This document shows positions 1-8,941 of a DNA stretch of 26,013 nucleotides, piece by piece. How positions within the stretch are numbered: the stretch's first letter is position 1; each line of letters begins with the position of its first letter. The translations under genes were made by a program, and so were the position numbers. The DNA comes from Chara braunii (taxonomy: Eukaryota; Streptophyta; Charophyceae; Charales; Characeae): assembly GCA_003427395.1 (NCBI GenBank), contig BFEA01000122.1, positions 1 to 26,013 of the forward strand, in the 5' to 3' direction. Under the pieces are notes generated by a model, which saw only the letters and a list, made by a program, of their open reading frames with translations, was not told the DNA's origin and did no database searches.

Positions 1-404
1 AATAAGGAATATTGCATTTTTCTCCGCTCCTCTTCTGGTCTTAATCTTTTTCTTTTATTTTTAATTATGATATTAGAATAGACAAAAATCCGAGGCCTCA
101 TTTCGGCCCCGGTTGTATGCCGTCAAAATGCCGCGGCGAGGTCTGTTTCCGCGATCCCTCTCCGCGGCAGGCCAAAACGGTCCCAGTCCTCTGAGCGACC
201 GGAAATGACGGTCTCTAGTCGTGCTCAGTGCACCTATCCTTCTTGCTGTTTTGGGGGGTTTCCCTTAAAATCTAGTGCGTGCAGAATCAGGGGTACCCTG
301 AGTTCTCATAATTCCTGCAGCCCGGTCATCCCAAAGCACTGTCAAAACGCGGACTTAACCCTGAGCCTAAACCCCTAAACTGCCGTTTTCAGGAGGCGCA
401 CTAC
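1..404. other. Left flank of Ty3 element 1, no recognisable gene
   Basis: The first 80 bases are AT-rich and the rest is mixed. I see no LTR ends, primer-binding site or polypurine tract that I can name, and no stretch that obviously recurs downstream of the integrase as a second LTR would. The gag reading frame is already open from about position 360, so the right edge belongs to the element. The N-terminal capsid part of gag is either missing or beyond recognition here. Confidence 0.4.
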
Positions 405-1151
405 TTGTGGCCGCCTGACACCGTCACCTACCTAGAGGAAGTTGGAGCTAAGAGGTCAATACCGAACACAGCCATAGGAATGTCAGTAATGGTCATACCT
501 ACGCCTCCACTGGATACCTCTGCGAAGCCAAACGAATCAAACGTAATACTGGAATTAACTCGAACGCTAGTTAGCTTGATGCAAGAACGCAAGAAAGAAC
601 AGCGTGAGCATAATGCCCGGATAGAATCCTTGATGAGGTCGATGCGCCCCATTGTCGTCCGAGTTGCACCCATGGCATACAGAGCAGCCCCCGTTCAAGC
701 TGTGCATAGTGAGGCGGCTAATCTAGGCGTCTGTTACACGTGTCACCAGCCTGGCCACATAGCCCGCGATTGCCCCAACTGTCCGACGCAAGTCCGGGTG
801 CGAGCAGCCCCTGCTGTAGCGACACATGTGGCCAACGAACCAGGGAGGGTGGGCACGATGGTGGAAGAGGTAGAGGGAGGGGGGAGTGCGATAGTCACTA
901 CTGAGGAAGTTGCGGCAGTTATCCCGCTCGATCAGTACATCTCACTGAGTTATCCGGGATTGGGAATGACCGGAACCATCTGCCTCGCAAACAAACAATG
1001 TCAAATAATGGAGTGGCGGCCGTCTCCCGGAGAAATGGAGTCGGGTGGTCCTGCCTTTGTGACGGGAGAAATTAATGTCATGAACATCGTCCGAACCCTG
1101 GATTGCCGAATTCCCTTGCCCATTGGACACCTGCTATCCATATCAGAATAG
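405..1151 (+). pseudogene. gag: Gag fragment with CCHC zinc knuckle (element 1)
   Basis: Gag packages element RNA into particles; the zinc knuckle is the nucleocapsid RNA-binding part. The knuckle CYTCHQPGHIARDC fits C-x2-C-x4-H-x4-C and lies at about residues 110-123 of a 248-residue frame. Before it is a charged, helix-prone stretch rich in Glu, Lys and Arg; after it is a basic, Ala/Val-rich linker. The coordinate start is only the first TTG in an open frame that continues upstream to about 360, so it is not a true start. The usual capsid domain in front is not recognisable. The frame ends at a TAG and the story resumes in another frame, so this is a broken piece of a longer gag-pol. Confidence 0.8.
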
Positions 1152-1163
1152 ACGAATGAACAA

Positions 1164-1391
1164 ATGGTGCAACATTGCAAGGCGAACCGGAAACGTTTTG
1201 CTCTTGCTAAGCAAGCAACCATCAAAGGGAAGGCCCTAATCCAAGAAGATAAGCCCGATGGCCCCAACACCTCGGATCCGATATGGTTAGGACTAATCCA
1301 AAAAGACGACCATTTTCTGCACATTAAAGTCATTCTGTGGAAATCCGCGGAATGCGATATAGAAGCCTGGGGAATCTCTTACAATCTCTGA
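1164..1391 (+). pseudogene. Gag-to-protease linker fragment (element 1)
   Basis: A 75-residue frame rich in Lys, Ala and Asp. It starts 12 bases after the gag frame ends and overlaps the protease frame at its end. It has no named domain. Its place between the zinc knuckle and the protease remnant, and its charged composition, fit a gag-pol linker that a frameshift has separated from both neighbours. The assignment rests mainly on position. Confidence 0.45.
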
Positions 1392-2113
1392 GGATCGTGG
1401 AACGGGCAGGGAGAAGAACAAATCTGATCCCGTTAGCAGAAGGAGATCAACTTGTCTCCGCTGACGAAGAAAAAAAGGGAATGATGACAAATGTCGCGTT
1501 TCGATTAGAAAAAGTTTACGCCCTAGGGGATGTCGTGGTATTAGACGTAAACACATACGACGTCCTCTTGGGATTACCGACCCTTACCGCGCTACGAGCC
1601 AACCTAGATTTCGAGAGGCGATCAATTATCCTTCGAAACACGGGTGGAAGACCGTATGTAATTCCAATGCGTTTAACTCTCCAAACTACGTTACCTACGA
1701 CTCGGAAAAGTCCTCCTGAGATTGGGGAACCGCTTCATGTGATCACTTGGAAAGAACCCCTTAATGAAACAGGCCGGGGGGAAAAGAGACCTGAACTGTG
1801 GATCAACTCTTCTGACAGTGAGGACGAAGTAGACCCAGTAATCCGGGACATGGCGTATCAACTGATTCACTACCCAGTCCAACAAAAAACAACGAAAACA
1901 TTCATAGTTACAGAAAGAAACCTCCAACAAACGCGGACTCTAATCCTGGGGGAACCGCTGGTACAAGTATCCCGAATGATTGATTCTTTGGAACCCTCTC
2001 AGACCCTATATAAGGCCACCACCCCACTTCCCTCAAGGTACAGTGACAAGAAAGCATTCTGCGATATTACAGAACTACCTCGTTCCTTACTTTCTACATG
2101 GAAGGAGGTTTGA
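1337..2113 (+). pseudogene. Aspartic protease remnant plus linker (element 1)
   Basis: Retroelement aspartic proteases cut the gag-pol polyprotein. At about residues 65-95 this frame reads VLDVNTYDVLLGLPTLTALR followed by NLDFERR. That matches the C-terminal half of a Ty3 protease, where a hydrophobic strand leads into a YDVILG-type motif. The N-terminal half should hold the catalytic D[TS]G. I cannot find it in this frame, where the matching position reads RSLGNLLQSL, so the active site has been deleted or shifted out of frame. The remaining 160 residues form an acidic, Pro/Thr-rich linker toward reverse transcriptase. Confidence 0.65.
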
Positions 2114-2398
2114 TTGTTGCGCCAGAGGGCCGCGAGTGAAGCTTTGGAACCCCCTGGGCGTGCCAACCCTTACGAACTCGGGATCAAGATTGCTAAGAAA
2201 CCAGTAAGCTCGTGGGACATCGACGACGGCGCCGAAAGAACACGTGGCAATCCGGGAGGAAGATGCCCAAATGGTTGCAACAGTGTTTTCCTGACAATCG
2301 GATAACTCATTCATTTCATCCCCCCCACCAGGGAATGGTAGAAAAATGGGCACAAAACAAGTAACGTTAATATCCATGGACAACTTTACGAGTTACAC
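2114..2398 (+). other. Degenerate protease-RT spacer (element 1)
   Basis: About 285 bases between the end of the protease frame and the first residues that resemble the RT region. Only short frames cross it, on both strands, and none has a recognisable domain. It is most simply a frameshifted and decayed part of the polyprotein linker. Confidence 0.4.
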
Positions 2399-3195
2399 GT
2401 GCCTAACGAAACTCATCGCTTTATTACCGACATTATGTCTAAGTATCAGGGACCGATTAGCGTCAAAGACACAGATATCGGGTTGTCCGTGGTTATCCAA
2501 CACGAAATTCAAATTGGAACGCATTCGCCCATTCATTGCAAACCGTACGGATACTCTCTCGCAGAACAGAAAACGACATTGGAGCGAATCTGAGAATTCG
2601 AGGCTAATGGTTGGATCGAGCCAGCTACCGGACCATGGTCATTCCTGGTAGTCTTAGTTCCGAAGAAAAACGGGTCAATTCGCATATGCATGGATTATAG
2701 GAAATTGAATGACATCACGATCAAACATGTGTACCCCCTTCCCCGGATTGATGATCTCTTAGATACGATTGGGTGTGCTAATTATTTCAGTAAATTTGAT
2801 ATTCGCCGCGGGTTCTACATACCCTAGGTAAGAGAGAGGAGCGGTCGAAGATGGCGTTCGTATTGTTTGAAGGCACCTGGCAGTGGATTCGTTGCCCTAT
2901 GGGAATATGCAATGCACCAGTTACTTTCCAAAGAGCAATGAACGTCACATTTCAAAATTTCATCAACAAGAACAGGCTGACCCAGGGAATGATAATTTTT
3001 TGCGTCATTGTGTACATGAACAATATCCTCATGTATTCTGAATCATTTCACGGACACGCTCAACACATCGAATGGACACTTGGGGGACTACGGGATGCTG
3101 GATTCAAGATCGCACTGGAGAAAAGCGAGTTCTTCCTCTCAGAGATCTCGTTCTTAGGGTACGTGGTGACCCAAGGGGGTATGAGACCAGATTAA
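2399..3195 (+). pseudogene. pol: Reverse transcriptase, catalytically dead (element 1)
   Basis: RT copies element RNA into DNA in the cytoplasmic particle. Consecutive motifs are visible: the N-terminal HSPIHCKPYGYS region, then GWIEPATGPW and VLVPKKNGSIRICMDYRKLN, then SKFDIRRGF (motif A, with its Asp kept). After a frameshift come MAFVLFEGTWQWIRCPMGIC and NAPVTFQRAM. Motif C reads VYMNNILMYS at codons 3013-3036, so both Asp of the YxDD box are Asn (AAC AAT at 3019-3024). The end is FLGYVVTQGGMRPD. Breaks: TGA at 2591-2593, TAG near 2825, a frameshift at about 2830-2845 and a stop at 3193-3195. The order and spacing are typical of Ty3 RT, but the loss of both metal-binding Asp means no activity. 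Confidence 0.92.
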
Positions 3196-3858
3196 AGAAA
3201 GGTCGAGGCGGTTCAAAACGCACCCACGCCTACGCCGCTTACGCAGGTTCGCGGCAATCGCTCGGCCTCTGACAAACCTCTTACGTAAGGACTAGCCACT
3301 GAAGTGGGACGTAGAGTGTGAACCGACCTTTGTCACCTTGAAGGAGGCCCTGGCCTCCACGCTTATTTTGATTCGGCCCGATCCTGAGAACAATCCATAC
3401 TCATCACGGACTCGCAGCCCGAGGCGATTTTCGCTATATTGGCCCAGAAAGGGAAGGACGACCGCGAACACGTCATCGAGTATGCCTCACGAACGGTACC
3501 CGACGAGCGACGAAACGACTAGACTCCTCAGGGTGAGTGCTACGCGGTCGTTTGGGGAATTCAACACTTTCATCCGTATTTGTACGGGCAGAAGTTCCTT
3601 CTCGTCACGGATCATGAGCCCCTGTTGTCTCTCAAGAAGCTCACTAACTACACTCACATGATTGAACGATGGGTTGTCCGACTACAGGAATATGACTTCG
3701 ACATCGTCCATCGAAAGATAGAGAAGCACGGGAACGCCGATGGATTGACACGACTGCATCGGCCAAGCAAGGTGGTCAAGGGGGAAGAAATCACTCCGTG
3801 GAAGGATTCGGAGCCGACCAAAGGACCGTCATACAGAGAGGTGACCATTCTCCCCTGA
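3196..3858 (+). pseudogene. pol: RNase H domain (element 1)
   Basis: RNase H removes the RNA strand during reverse transcription. The first third (3196-3400) is frameshifted. From about 3400 a frame gives ILITDSQPEAIFAILAQKGK, then HVIEYASRTVPDERR, then GECYAVVWGIQHFHPYLYGQ, KFLLVTDHEPLLSLKKL and, near the end, a degraded ADGLTRL in place of the usual ADALSR. This is the standard Ty3 RNase H series: TDAS-like strand, YASR, GE, TDH and AD-LSR. The carboxylates of the ITD, GE, TDH and AD motifs are present. An in-frame stop near 3520 and frame changes split it, with the last 92 residues open from 3580. A TGA at 3856-3858 ends the frame just before the PHD segment, which uses the same frame. Confidence 0.88.
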
Positions 3859-3876
3859 ACCTCCAGGAAGTGACAC

Positions 3877-4401
3877 GTGGACACGATGGTGACGGGTGGA
3901 GAAGGTAATTCTTGGGGTCCCCTTTCTCCCCTCTCATCTTCTTCTTTTCTCTCCTTGGCTAACAAAATTTGTTATTTTTGCGAAGCAATATCTCGAGTTT
4001 ATTCGGTTCCAATGCGTCCTAGTGGGGAATGGTACGTTGAGTGGGTAGAATGTGAACGATGTGTTTCTAGGGCCCACGGCTCTTGTGGCCAATACAGAAA
4101 CACGAATAAAGCTTGGTTATGTCCTTTCTGTTGTACCGACAAGATCCCGACGGAGGCTCGATTCCTCGAAGCCACGTCCGAGGGGCTAGAAAAGACACGT
4201 CGGTTTCGGCGTGTCGAGGTATGGACAAATGTCATCCTAATAGCTACAGTGGTTGGAAACTCACTTCGAGAATTCACCAAGGAGGATCGCAGGCGGGCCA
4301 ACGAGAGGGCGCGGGATTACCGATGGAACAACGGACGGTTAGAGAAACAAAAGATTAACGGTAGTGGGATTTGGATGTCGGTGCCTCATTCGTTCATGAG
4401 G
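3877..4401 (+). pseudogene. PHD-type zinc finger and integrase tether (element 1)
   Basis: PHD fingers bind two zinc ions and usually read histone H3 tails. Counting from the ATG at 3877, the ligands are C32, C35, C59, C62, H67, C70, C82 and C85. They fall in CYFC, WVECERCVSRAHGSC and AWLCPFC, the full C4HC3 pattern with the usual Trp two residues before the last CxxC. After the finger (about residues 115-165) comes a charged stretch, FTKEDRRRANERARDYRW, which looks like the RNase H-integrase tether of Ty3 elements. It runs on to the point where the integrase should begin. The frame is the same as RNase H. The start shown is not a real initiator, because the segment belongs to pol. The frame then runs into inserted AT-rich DNA and ends at 4452. 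A RING or DNA-repair finger is less likely because the spacing fits PHD. Confidence 0.75.
4384..4401. repeat. Short perfect hairpin at the insertion's left edge
   Basis: CCTCAT and ATGAGG form a perfect 6-bp stem around a 6-base loop, immediately left of the AT-rich insertion. It could be a chance palindrome in coding sequence or a fragile site where foreign DNA was captured. The sequence cannot decide between them. Confidence 0.5.
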
Positions 4402-4657
4402 TACATCTTATTTTTTGTTTTGAATCTCATCTCATTCATCTATTATAATTAAATGAATATTTTATTTGTTCCTATTCATTTATAACACAAAACATTATCT
4501 TAAAGTTACCTTTGCACTTGATTCTTCTAATTGAGTTTTTACACTCTCTGCTTCTACTTTGGAAATTCCTTCTTTAACAATTTTTGGTAAAGCTTCGATA
4601 AATTCTTTTGCTTCTTTGAGTCATGAATTTGTAATACTACGAATCACTTTAAACTCG
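4402..4657. other. AT-rich insertion in integrase, probably plastid DNA (NUPT)
   Basis: About 256 bases much richer in A and T than their surroundings interrupt the polyprotein exactly where the tether should meet the integrase HHCC region. The left side ends at VPHSFMR and the right side resumes at VKSTHEETAAHF. A length of 3n+1 accounts for the shift from frame 1 to frame 2 across it. The minus strand carries the end of a plastid-type rpl12. I see no target-site duplication or terminal repeats, so end-joining capture of organelle DNA is likelier than transposition. Edges are uncertain by about 10 bases. Confidence 0.7.
4495..4650 (-). pseudogene. rpl12: C-terminal fragment of plastid-type ribosomal protein bL12
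   Basis: bL12 forms the ribosomal stalk that recruits GTPase factors. On the minus strand, codons from about 4650 down to a TAA at 4497-4495 read KVIRSITNS, stop, then [33 protein letters not shown] and SSAKVTLR. This matches the end of bacterial and plastid L7/L12: the VIKxVRxxTGLGLKEAKxLVExxP helix-turn, then KEGVSKxEAExxKxxLExAGAxVxLK, ending at the usual C-terminus. One TGA at 4623-4621 sits where the family has Gly (GGA). The N-terminal half is absent. AT-rich third positions fit organelle origin. It has no expression context here, inside a dead integrase. Confidence 0.85.
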
Positions 4658-5710
4658 GTTAAGTCAACTCACGAGGAAACCGCCGCCCACTTTGCTGTTA
4701 GGATTACAGAGTCGGCTATTGACAAGAACGAATGGTACTAGTCCAATATCAGGGACGATGTTAAATTCATCGTAAAAAATTATTCAGTCTGCGCGGCGGA
4801 TAAAGCGTCAATTCAGCCTCCCCGGTCAATTGCCCCAACGGTAGTCGAGCGGTCATTCCAAAGAGTCAGTGTGGACACAACGGACATTATCGTTTCCCCT
4901 GGCCCGAATAGCTGCGAATATTCAGCCCTCCTTATTTTTGTGGACCACTTCTCCAAATGGATAAAGGTGTGTCCCTGTTAGACGCGACAGACGGTGGAAA
5001 TAGTGTGATATGTTAACCGTTTCCTCGGAATGCATCAGGATACCGAAGAAATCCTAACGGACAATGGGGCCAAATTTTGAGGGAAAGTCCTGAGGAGTCT
5101 GGTCACGCATGGTGCCTCTATTCAGAACACCGCCCCATATATGTCCCAATCAAAAGGCCTCATAGAAAACACCAACTGAGTAATCAAGACCGCCCTCCGA
5201 CGGAATATCGTCACTAGAGAAACGAGGCCTTGGCCCGATATAGTGGAACACATCCTAGCCATTCATCGAGGGACACCCCACGAGTCCACCGGCCTGACCC
5301 CTTTCCAGTTACGGACTAGTAGCTCTGTCGAGCCAGAACGACGAGACGACCCTTAGGCGACGAGCCACAAGGGCGACGGTCAAGGACAAGGCCCAATGCC
5401 ACTTGGAATTGATGGAAAAGTCCCTCCCTCGGTTAGCCCGAAAAAGACAGCGGATGACCGAAATGACCCACGGACGCCAGGTCCGGAGCTATGAGGCCCG
5501 GAACGGGAACGTTGGACCTCGACCCCAATATAAATTACGGGACATAGTGTGCAATCTAGAGCTGCCGCAGGAGGAACTTGGAGGAGATGGCGTCACCACC
5601 GCGGAGGGACCGAGAAGCAAACGCCGAAGAAGAAATTATTTGTCGACTCGGCTCAATCCTCTCCATACGTGGAGATGCGGGCGCTCGAGCTTCGTCCCCA
5701 GTCTTTAAGT
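4658..5710 (+). pseudogene. pol: Integrase, HHCC and DDE core (element 1)
   Basis: Integrase joins the cDNA to host DNA. The zinc-binding N-terminus is visible as THEETAAHFAVRI, then DDVKFIVKNYSVCAADK. The second His and last Cys are kept but the first Cys of the CxxC is Tyr. The catalytic core follows: VSVDTTD (first D), LIFVDHFSKWIKV, ILTDNGAKF (second D) and SKGLIENTN (E). Later come IVEHILAIHRGTPHESTGL and PFQL, then a basic tail with YKLRDIVCNLELP, a weak GPY/F-like region. Stops break it at 4739-4741 (where the family has Trp), at about 4979, 5012 and 5078, at 5177-5179 (where Arg is expected) and at about 5355. The catalytic triad itself is intact. No chromodomain is seen afterwards. 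Confidence 0.88.
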
Positions 5711-6317
5711 CTTTATCTCGTCATCCCCTTGATTTCCTCACCCTCCTTCAACTTGTGGGCCATCCCCCGTTTCCTTCCAACTGGCACCCCTTCCCGCCTT
5801 CAATCTTTCATCAACTCTATTCCACTCGTCTCATCGCCACCGTCTTTCCGCACACCACCACTCATCCTCTCGTCACCTCCTTTCCCCTCCACGTCCTTCT
5901 TTTCAACGCGGAATGGCACGAGTATAATAATATAGAGGTCTATTGCATAATCTCAGGTACCATCCCCGCATGCGAAGATCGTGAGAATTTACACACCACA
6001 ATCCCCCGCACCCTTTGTACCCTCTACCCCGATTACCTCACCTCGCTCCCCCATCAAGACCATCGTTTCCCCCACATCCATTATACTCGACTCCCCACGG
6101 AGCTTCGAGAGTGGCGTCGCTTTCTTCCACCTCTCCCACAAGCTCACCCCCCTCCTCCCCCGCCCGTCATTAGATTTCCCTTCCCCTGCAACCTCTAGGT
6201 TCGGAGCTCGTGAATGCCAACTGGATGACTTCCACACTCTTATCTCACAGTAAGTGACACGTGTCAGCTCCACATCGATCACCAGTGTTTTCTTGCGAGA
6301 TCGACAGATGATTGGAA
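5711..6317. other. Pyrimidine-rich stretch without recognisable gene
   Basis: About 540 bases are strongly C/T-rich on the plus strand, so two plus frames stay open for more than 200 codons with Pro, Ser, Leu and Phe runs. Open frames are expected in such DNA because stop codons need purines, so I do not call a gene. The sequence ACAGTAAGT at about 6247-6255 resembles a 5' splice site, but no exon is supported by homology. A 3' LTR of element 1 would be expected about here, but no matching 5' copy is visible. Confidence 0.4.
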
Positions 6318-6384
6318 GAGCAAACAGGAGCTTGCTCAAGATTGGAACCCCTTGGGCGTCACATATGTGACGAACTGTTTGCTC
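6318..6384. repeat. Nested hairpin with 16-bp palindrome core
   Basis: GAGCAAACAG (6318-6327) and CTGTTTGCTC (6375-6384) are perfect 10-base inverted repeats. Inside them lies the perfect palindrome CGTCACATATGTGACG (6357-6372), which contains two facing TGACG motifs like plant bZIP half-sites. TTGCTCAAG also occurs twice in direct orientation (6332-6340 and 6379-6387). The arrangement could be a protein-binding site or the end of a small inverted-repeat element. Confidence 0.6.
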
Positions 6385-7223
6385 AAGGCTACTCTGGGGG
6401 TTGAATCGGGATGGCCCGTTTGTTTGCATGGGTGCCCTTGCTTGCCTTGTTTTTGTTGAATTGAGGCTAGCATTGTCCCACGACGGTTGGTAGTTGATCG
6501 CGCCTTAGCGAGCGTGGAAGATAATTGTTGTCATAGCTTGTTTCCTGTTCTGTTGTGGGAAATGAGAATTTTGGTACGATCGTCGTGCGGGAAAATCTTT
6601 CTGAATTTTCAACTGATGTCGAGCCCCCGCGAGCTCTCGAAATTTTCTTCTCGCGGATTTTTTTTTTGCAATTAGTAGGCTAGGAATTTGGGTACATCAC
6701 AATTTTGTTGCACGGCGCTTCTTGCTTGCGCACGCTCTGCCGCGTCAGGATCTGCGCTCTGACATTTGCGTGCCTTAATCTTACGTGTAACTGTAATTTC
6801 TGTCTTGGCGGGTGTGATTGTAACTGTAATCTCTCTTTCTTTATATTTTTTTGTGGCGCTCCTGCATGTGCATATTCTTCCCAATCCTAAGCGATGCATG
6901 GTTGGATCGATGCGTGGAGTGTGCCCCTCACGCCGCGGTCTGGCCATGCAGTCGTAGGTACTTCCTTCCTCCTCCATCCTTCCCACTTAGGCGCAATCCC
7001 GAGTATCTCGCGCAAATGTATACGCTATAATTTTTTGCAAGCGGGCCTCTCTATGAATTTTTGGAGTTAGTGCGGTCAAGAGGATCGACTAACAGGCAAG
7101 AGTTGAAAGGTGAGTAGAGAGTTGGGTGATCCGACGAGCTGGTGCTGGGGATGCGGGGTTGACGTGGGGTCGTGACGGAATGCAACGTGCGAGCGAACCC
7201 GGCTTGCGTACCCGGACCTGCGT
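6385..7223. other. Intergenic region, nothing recognised
   Basis: Mixed-composition DNA with a T run near 6658-6668. No frame over about 100 codons has domain-like content. I found no RNA gene, terminal repeats or tandem array. Confidence 0.4.
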
Positions 7224-7310
7224 AGCACGGCGAACGTGTTCACACCCCTCCATGTACGCGCGAACAGGTTGCGAACATGTTCGTGCGAACAGGTCGCGAA
7301 CATATTTTCG
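7224..7310. repeat. Cluster of GAAC/GTTCG motifs
   Basis: Within about 90 bases, GCGAAC or its complement recurs: GCGAACGTGTTCA, GCGCGAACAGGTT, GCGAACATGTTCG, TGCGAACAGGTC and GCGAACATATT. CGAACATGTTCG (about 7271-7282) is a perfect 12-bp palindrome. A second, related cluster lies 150 bases downstream. Regularly repeated half-sites suggest a binding array or a local amplification. Confidence 0.6.
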
Positions 7311-7450
7311 GTTTTTGATTTTTAACTTATGATTGGCTGAGAATTTGAATATGACTCCAAGGCAAAAGTTGCTTGTTTTATTATTTTACGTAACATATAT
7401 TTGTTTCAGAATTTTTTGAGAATTATTATTTTTTTTTTTAAATATTATTT

Positions 7451-7530
7451 ATGTTCGTGTTCGGAGGGTTTTGGGCGCTTGTTCGCGTTCGGGCGGACAT
7501 GTTCGCGTTCTCCTCCGAACGCGAACACGG
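7451..7530. repeat. Second GTTCG cluster forming an inverted repeat
   Basis: GTTCGTGTTCGGAGG on the left and CCTCCGAACGCGAAC on the right are inverted repeats that differ at one position. Between them GTTCGCGTTC appears twice in direct orientation. The motif is the same as in the cluster at 7224-7310. Confidence 0.6.
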
Positions 7531-7616
7531 TGCTATGTAGACCCGGACTAAGCGGGCTGACAACTCTGTGTGGGTGTGAGGCAACGGACTGCCCGCATCG
7601 AGATGCTGGAGAGAAA

Positions 7617-7617
7617 G

Positions 7618-7653
<36 letters not shown>
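7617..7653. repeat. (GA)n microsatellite
   Basis: An almost pure GA dinucleotide run with one AAAG interruption. Open frames across it on both strands come only from the repeat. Confidence 0.95.
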
Positions 7654-8904
7654 AAGACGGGATGCGTTGGAGTGGTGCCTTTCTTCTATTCTTCTGAGTA
7701 ATTTTTGGTATCCGGCGCAAGTCGCCCTTGCTTTTTGGATTGACGTCTCGGATTTTGCCTTTGTTTCGTCCCTGAGGATTAATGCGTGATTGTCTCCCCC
7801 ACTTTCCTCCTCCCTCTGTATGAATGCGTAACCTGATTGGTTAATCACCTACGATCGAATGTTGTATAAGCCAAAGACTTGATGCATGGATGATTGCCAA
7901 CTCCTTCTTTTGGTTAAGTGTGTGTGTTCGAAGTTGGATGCATAGATGTTTGGTGTTTTCTGTCTAAATATGAGCTAAATAGGTCAATCATACTTTTCTC
8001 GTATGTTCCTAGTCCGAGTTCTTAATTCTAATGGGTTTATGCCTATGATCAGGGAGATTGTCGATATAATGTCAAGGGGTAAGGAGAAGGTGAGAACTGA
8101 AAGATGGGAGGAAGCAAGAGGGGTTCAACATGGGAAGGGACGTCTGTCTAAATAAGTAGGTTAGAAGGACAAAGTTGGGATGACGCAGACCGGTGCTGGA
8201 GCTTTTGCTTTGTAACCAGGGGGAGCAAGAGGTATGTGGAGTTATGGCGAGGGAGGAAGGCATAACCAGTTAATCTGACGTAGCTGATGCCGGGGGGGTT
8301 TCTCCCCGTAACTTAGGGGTGTGTGGCTAATCGAGAGTGTCGAGGGAGGAAGGCACTCTTTGCCGTCTGAACCAGGCTGGTTGGCACTGGGGAAGTTTGT
8401 GTTGCTCTATAACCCTAGCATAGGGGGGTATGAGATCAGTTGAGTTTTGGTACGAGGACTGGACTTAACGTTTTTTTCGCTTGTTGAAAGGAAGGTGTAA
8501 ACACTAGGAGGTTTTAGTTAGGATCTTCTGTTTCTAGGTTTGGATTGTGGTTAGGTAGATCATAGGCAGTTTTCTGAAAACTGCAGTTGTTTTTCATAGG
8601 TAATTGCCTTATTGTTTTCCTAGCCGAAGTCGGGTAATGACCCTGGAATTTCAAATGTGTTACATATTCTCAGTTGTACTTCAAAGGGACGTTGAGCCCG
8701 CTTCTCAGCACGTGATGATCCCCACGAATAGATTGGAGTTTTTCACCCCCCCCCAAAAAAAAAAAAAACTAGATAAGCATGCTGGGTAATTAGATGTCTG
8801 TATCACTACAGGATTACCCACTTTCGGGTGAACAAACCAGTGCGTATCGGTTGTGAGTTGCTGACCCTCATCCACCCGACCAGCAAACAGGTATTGTGCA
8901 CGCA
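7654..8904. other. Intergenic region, mostly featureless
   Basis: About 1.25 kb in which GAGGGAGGAAGGCA-type words recur (about 8249-8262 and 8342-8355) and a C8/A14 run lies at about 8747-8768. Frames are short and have no domain. The purine-rich part at 8040-8360 has no coding signature that I recognise. Confidence 0.4.
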
Positions 8905-8941
8905 CGTGTAAGCCCGACCGAAGAAGGTCGCTACTTACACG
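8905..8941. repeat. Hairpin, 8-bp outer and 4-bp inner stem
   Basis: CGTGTAAG (8905-8912) pairs perfectly with CTTACACG (8934-8941), and inside them GACC (8916-8919) pairs with GGTC (8926-8929). No tRNA boxes are present, so it is listed as a structural repeat only. Confidence 0.5.

Larger units (their letters stand above)
360..5710 (+). mobile_element. Decayed Ty3/gypsy LTR retrotransposon (element 1)
   Basis: Domains occur in the Ty3/gypsy order on one strand: CCHC zinc knuckle, aspartic-protease remnant, reverse transcriptase, RNase H and integrase, with a PHD-type finger between RNase H and integrase. The integrase after RNase H is what separates Ty3/gypsy from Ty1/copia. The polyprotein is broken by many stops and several frameshifts, and by an inserted AT-rich block at about 4402-4657, so it cannot be autonomous. 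LTRs were not identified on either side. I see no chromodomain at the C-terminal end of this integrase, unlike element 2. Confidence 0.9.

Noticed and set aside
5578-6253. Two overlapping plus-strand frames of 90-206 residues and a minus-strand frame of 146 residues
   Set aside because: The region is pyrimidine-rich, which removes stop codons. No domain is visible and two frames are open at once. The GTAAGT near 6250 could be a splice donor, but there is no exon evidence.
7438-7848. Minus-strand frame of 136 residues with a Ser-Leu run
   Set aside because: The run is the GA microsatellite read in reverse, and the rest has no domain.
8905-8941. A tRNA or riboswitch-like RNA
   Set aside because: There is only one short hairpin with no conserved boxes or second domain.
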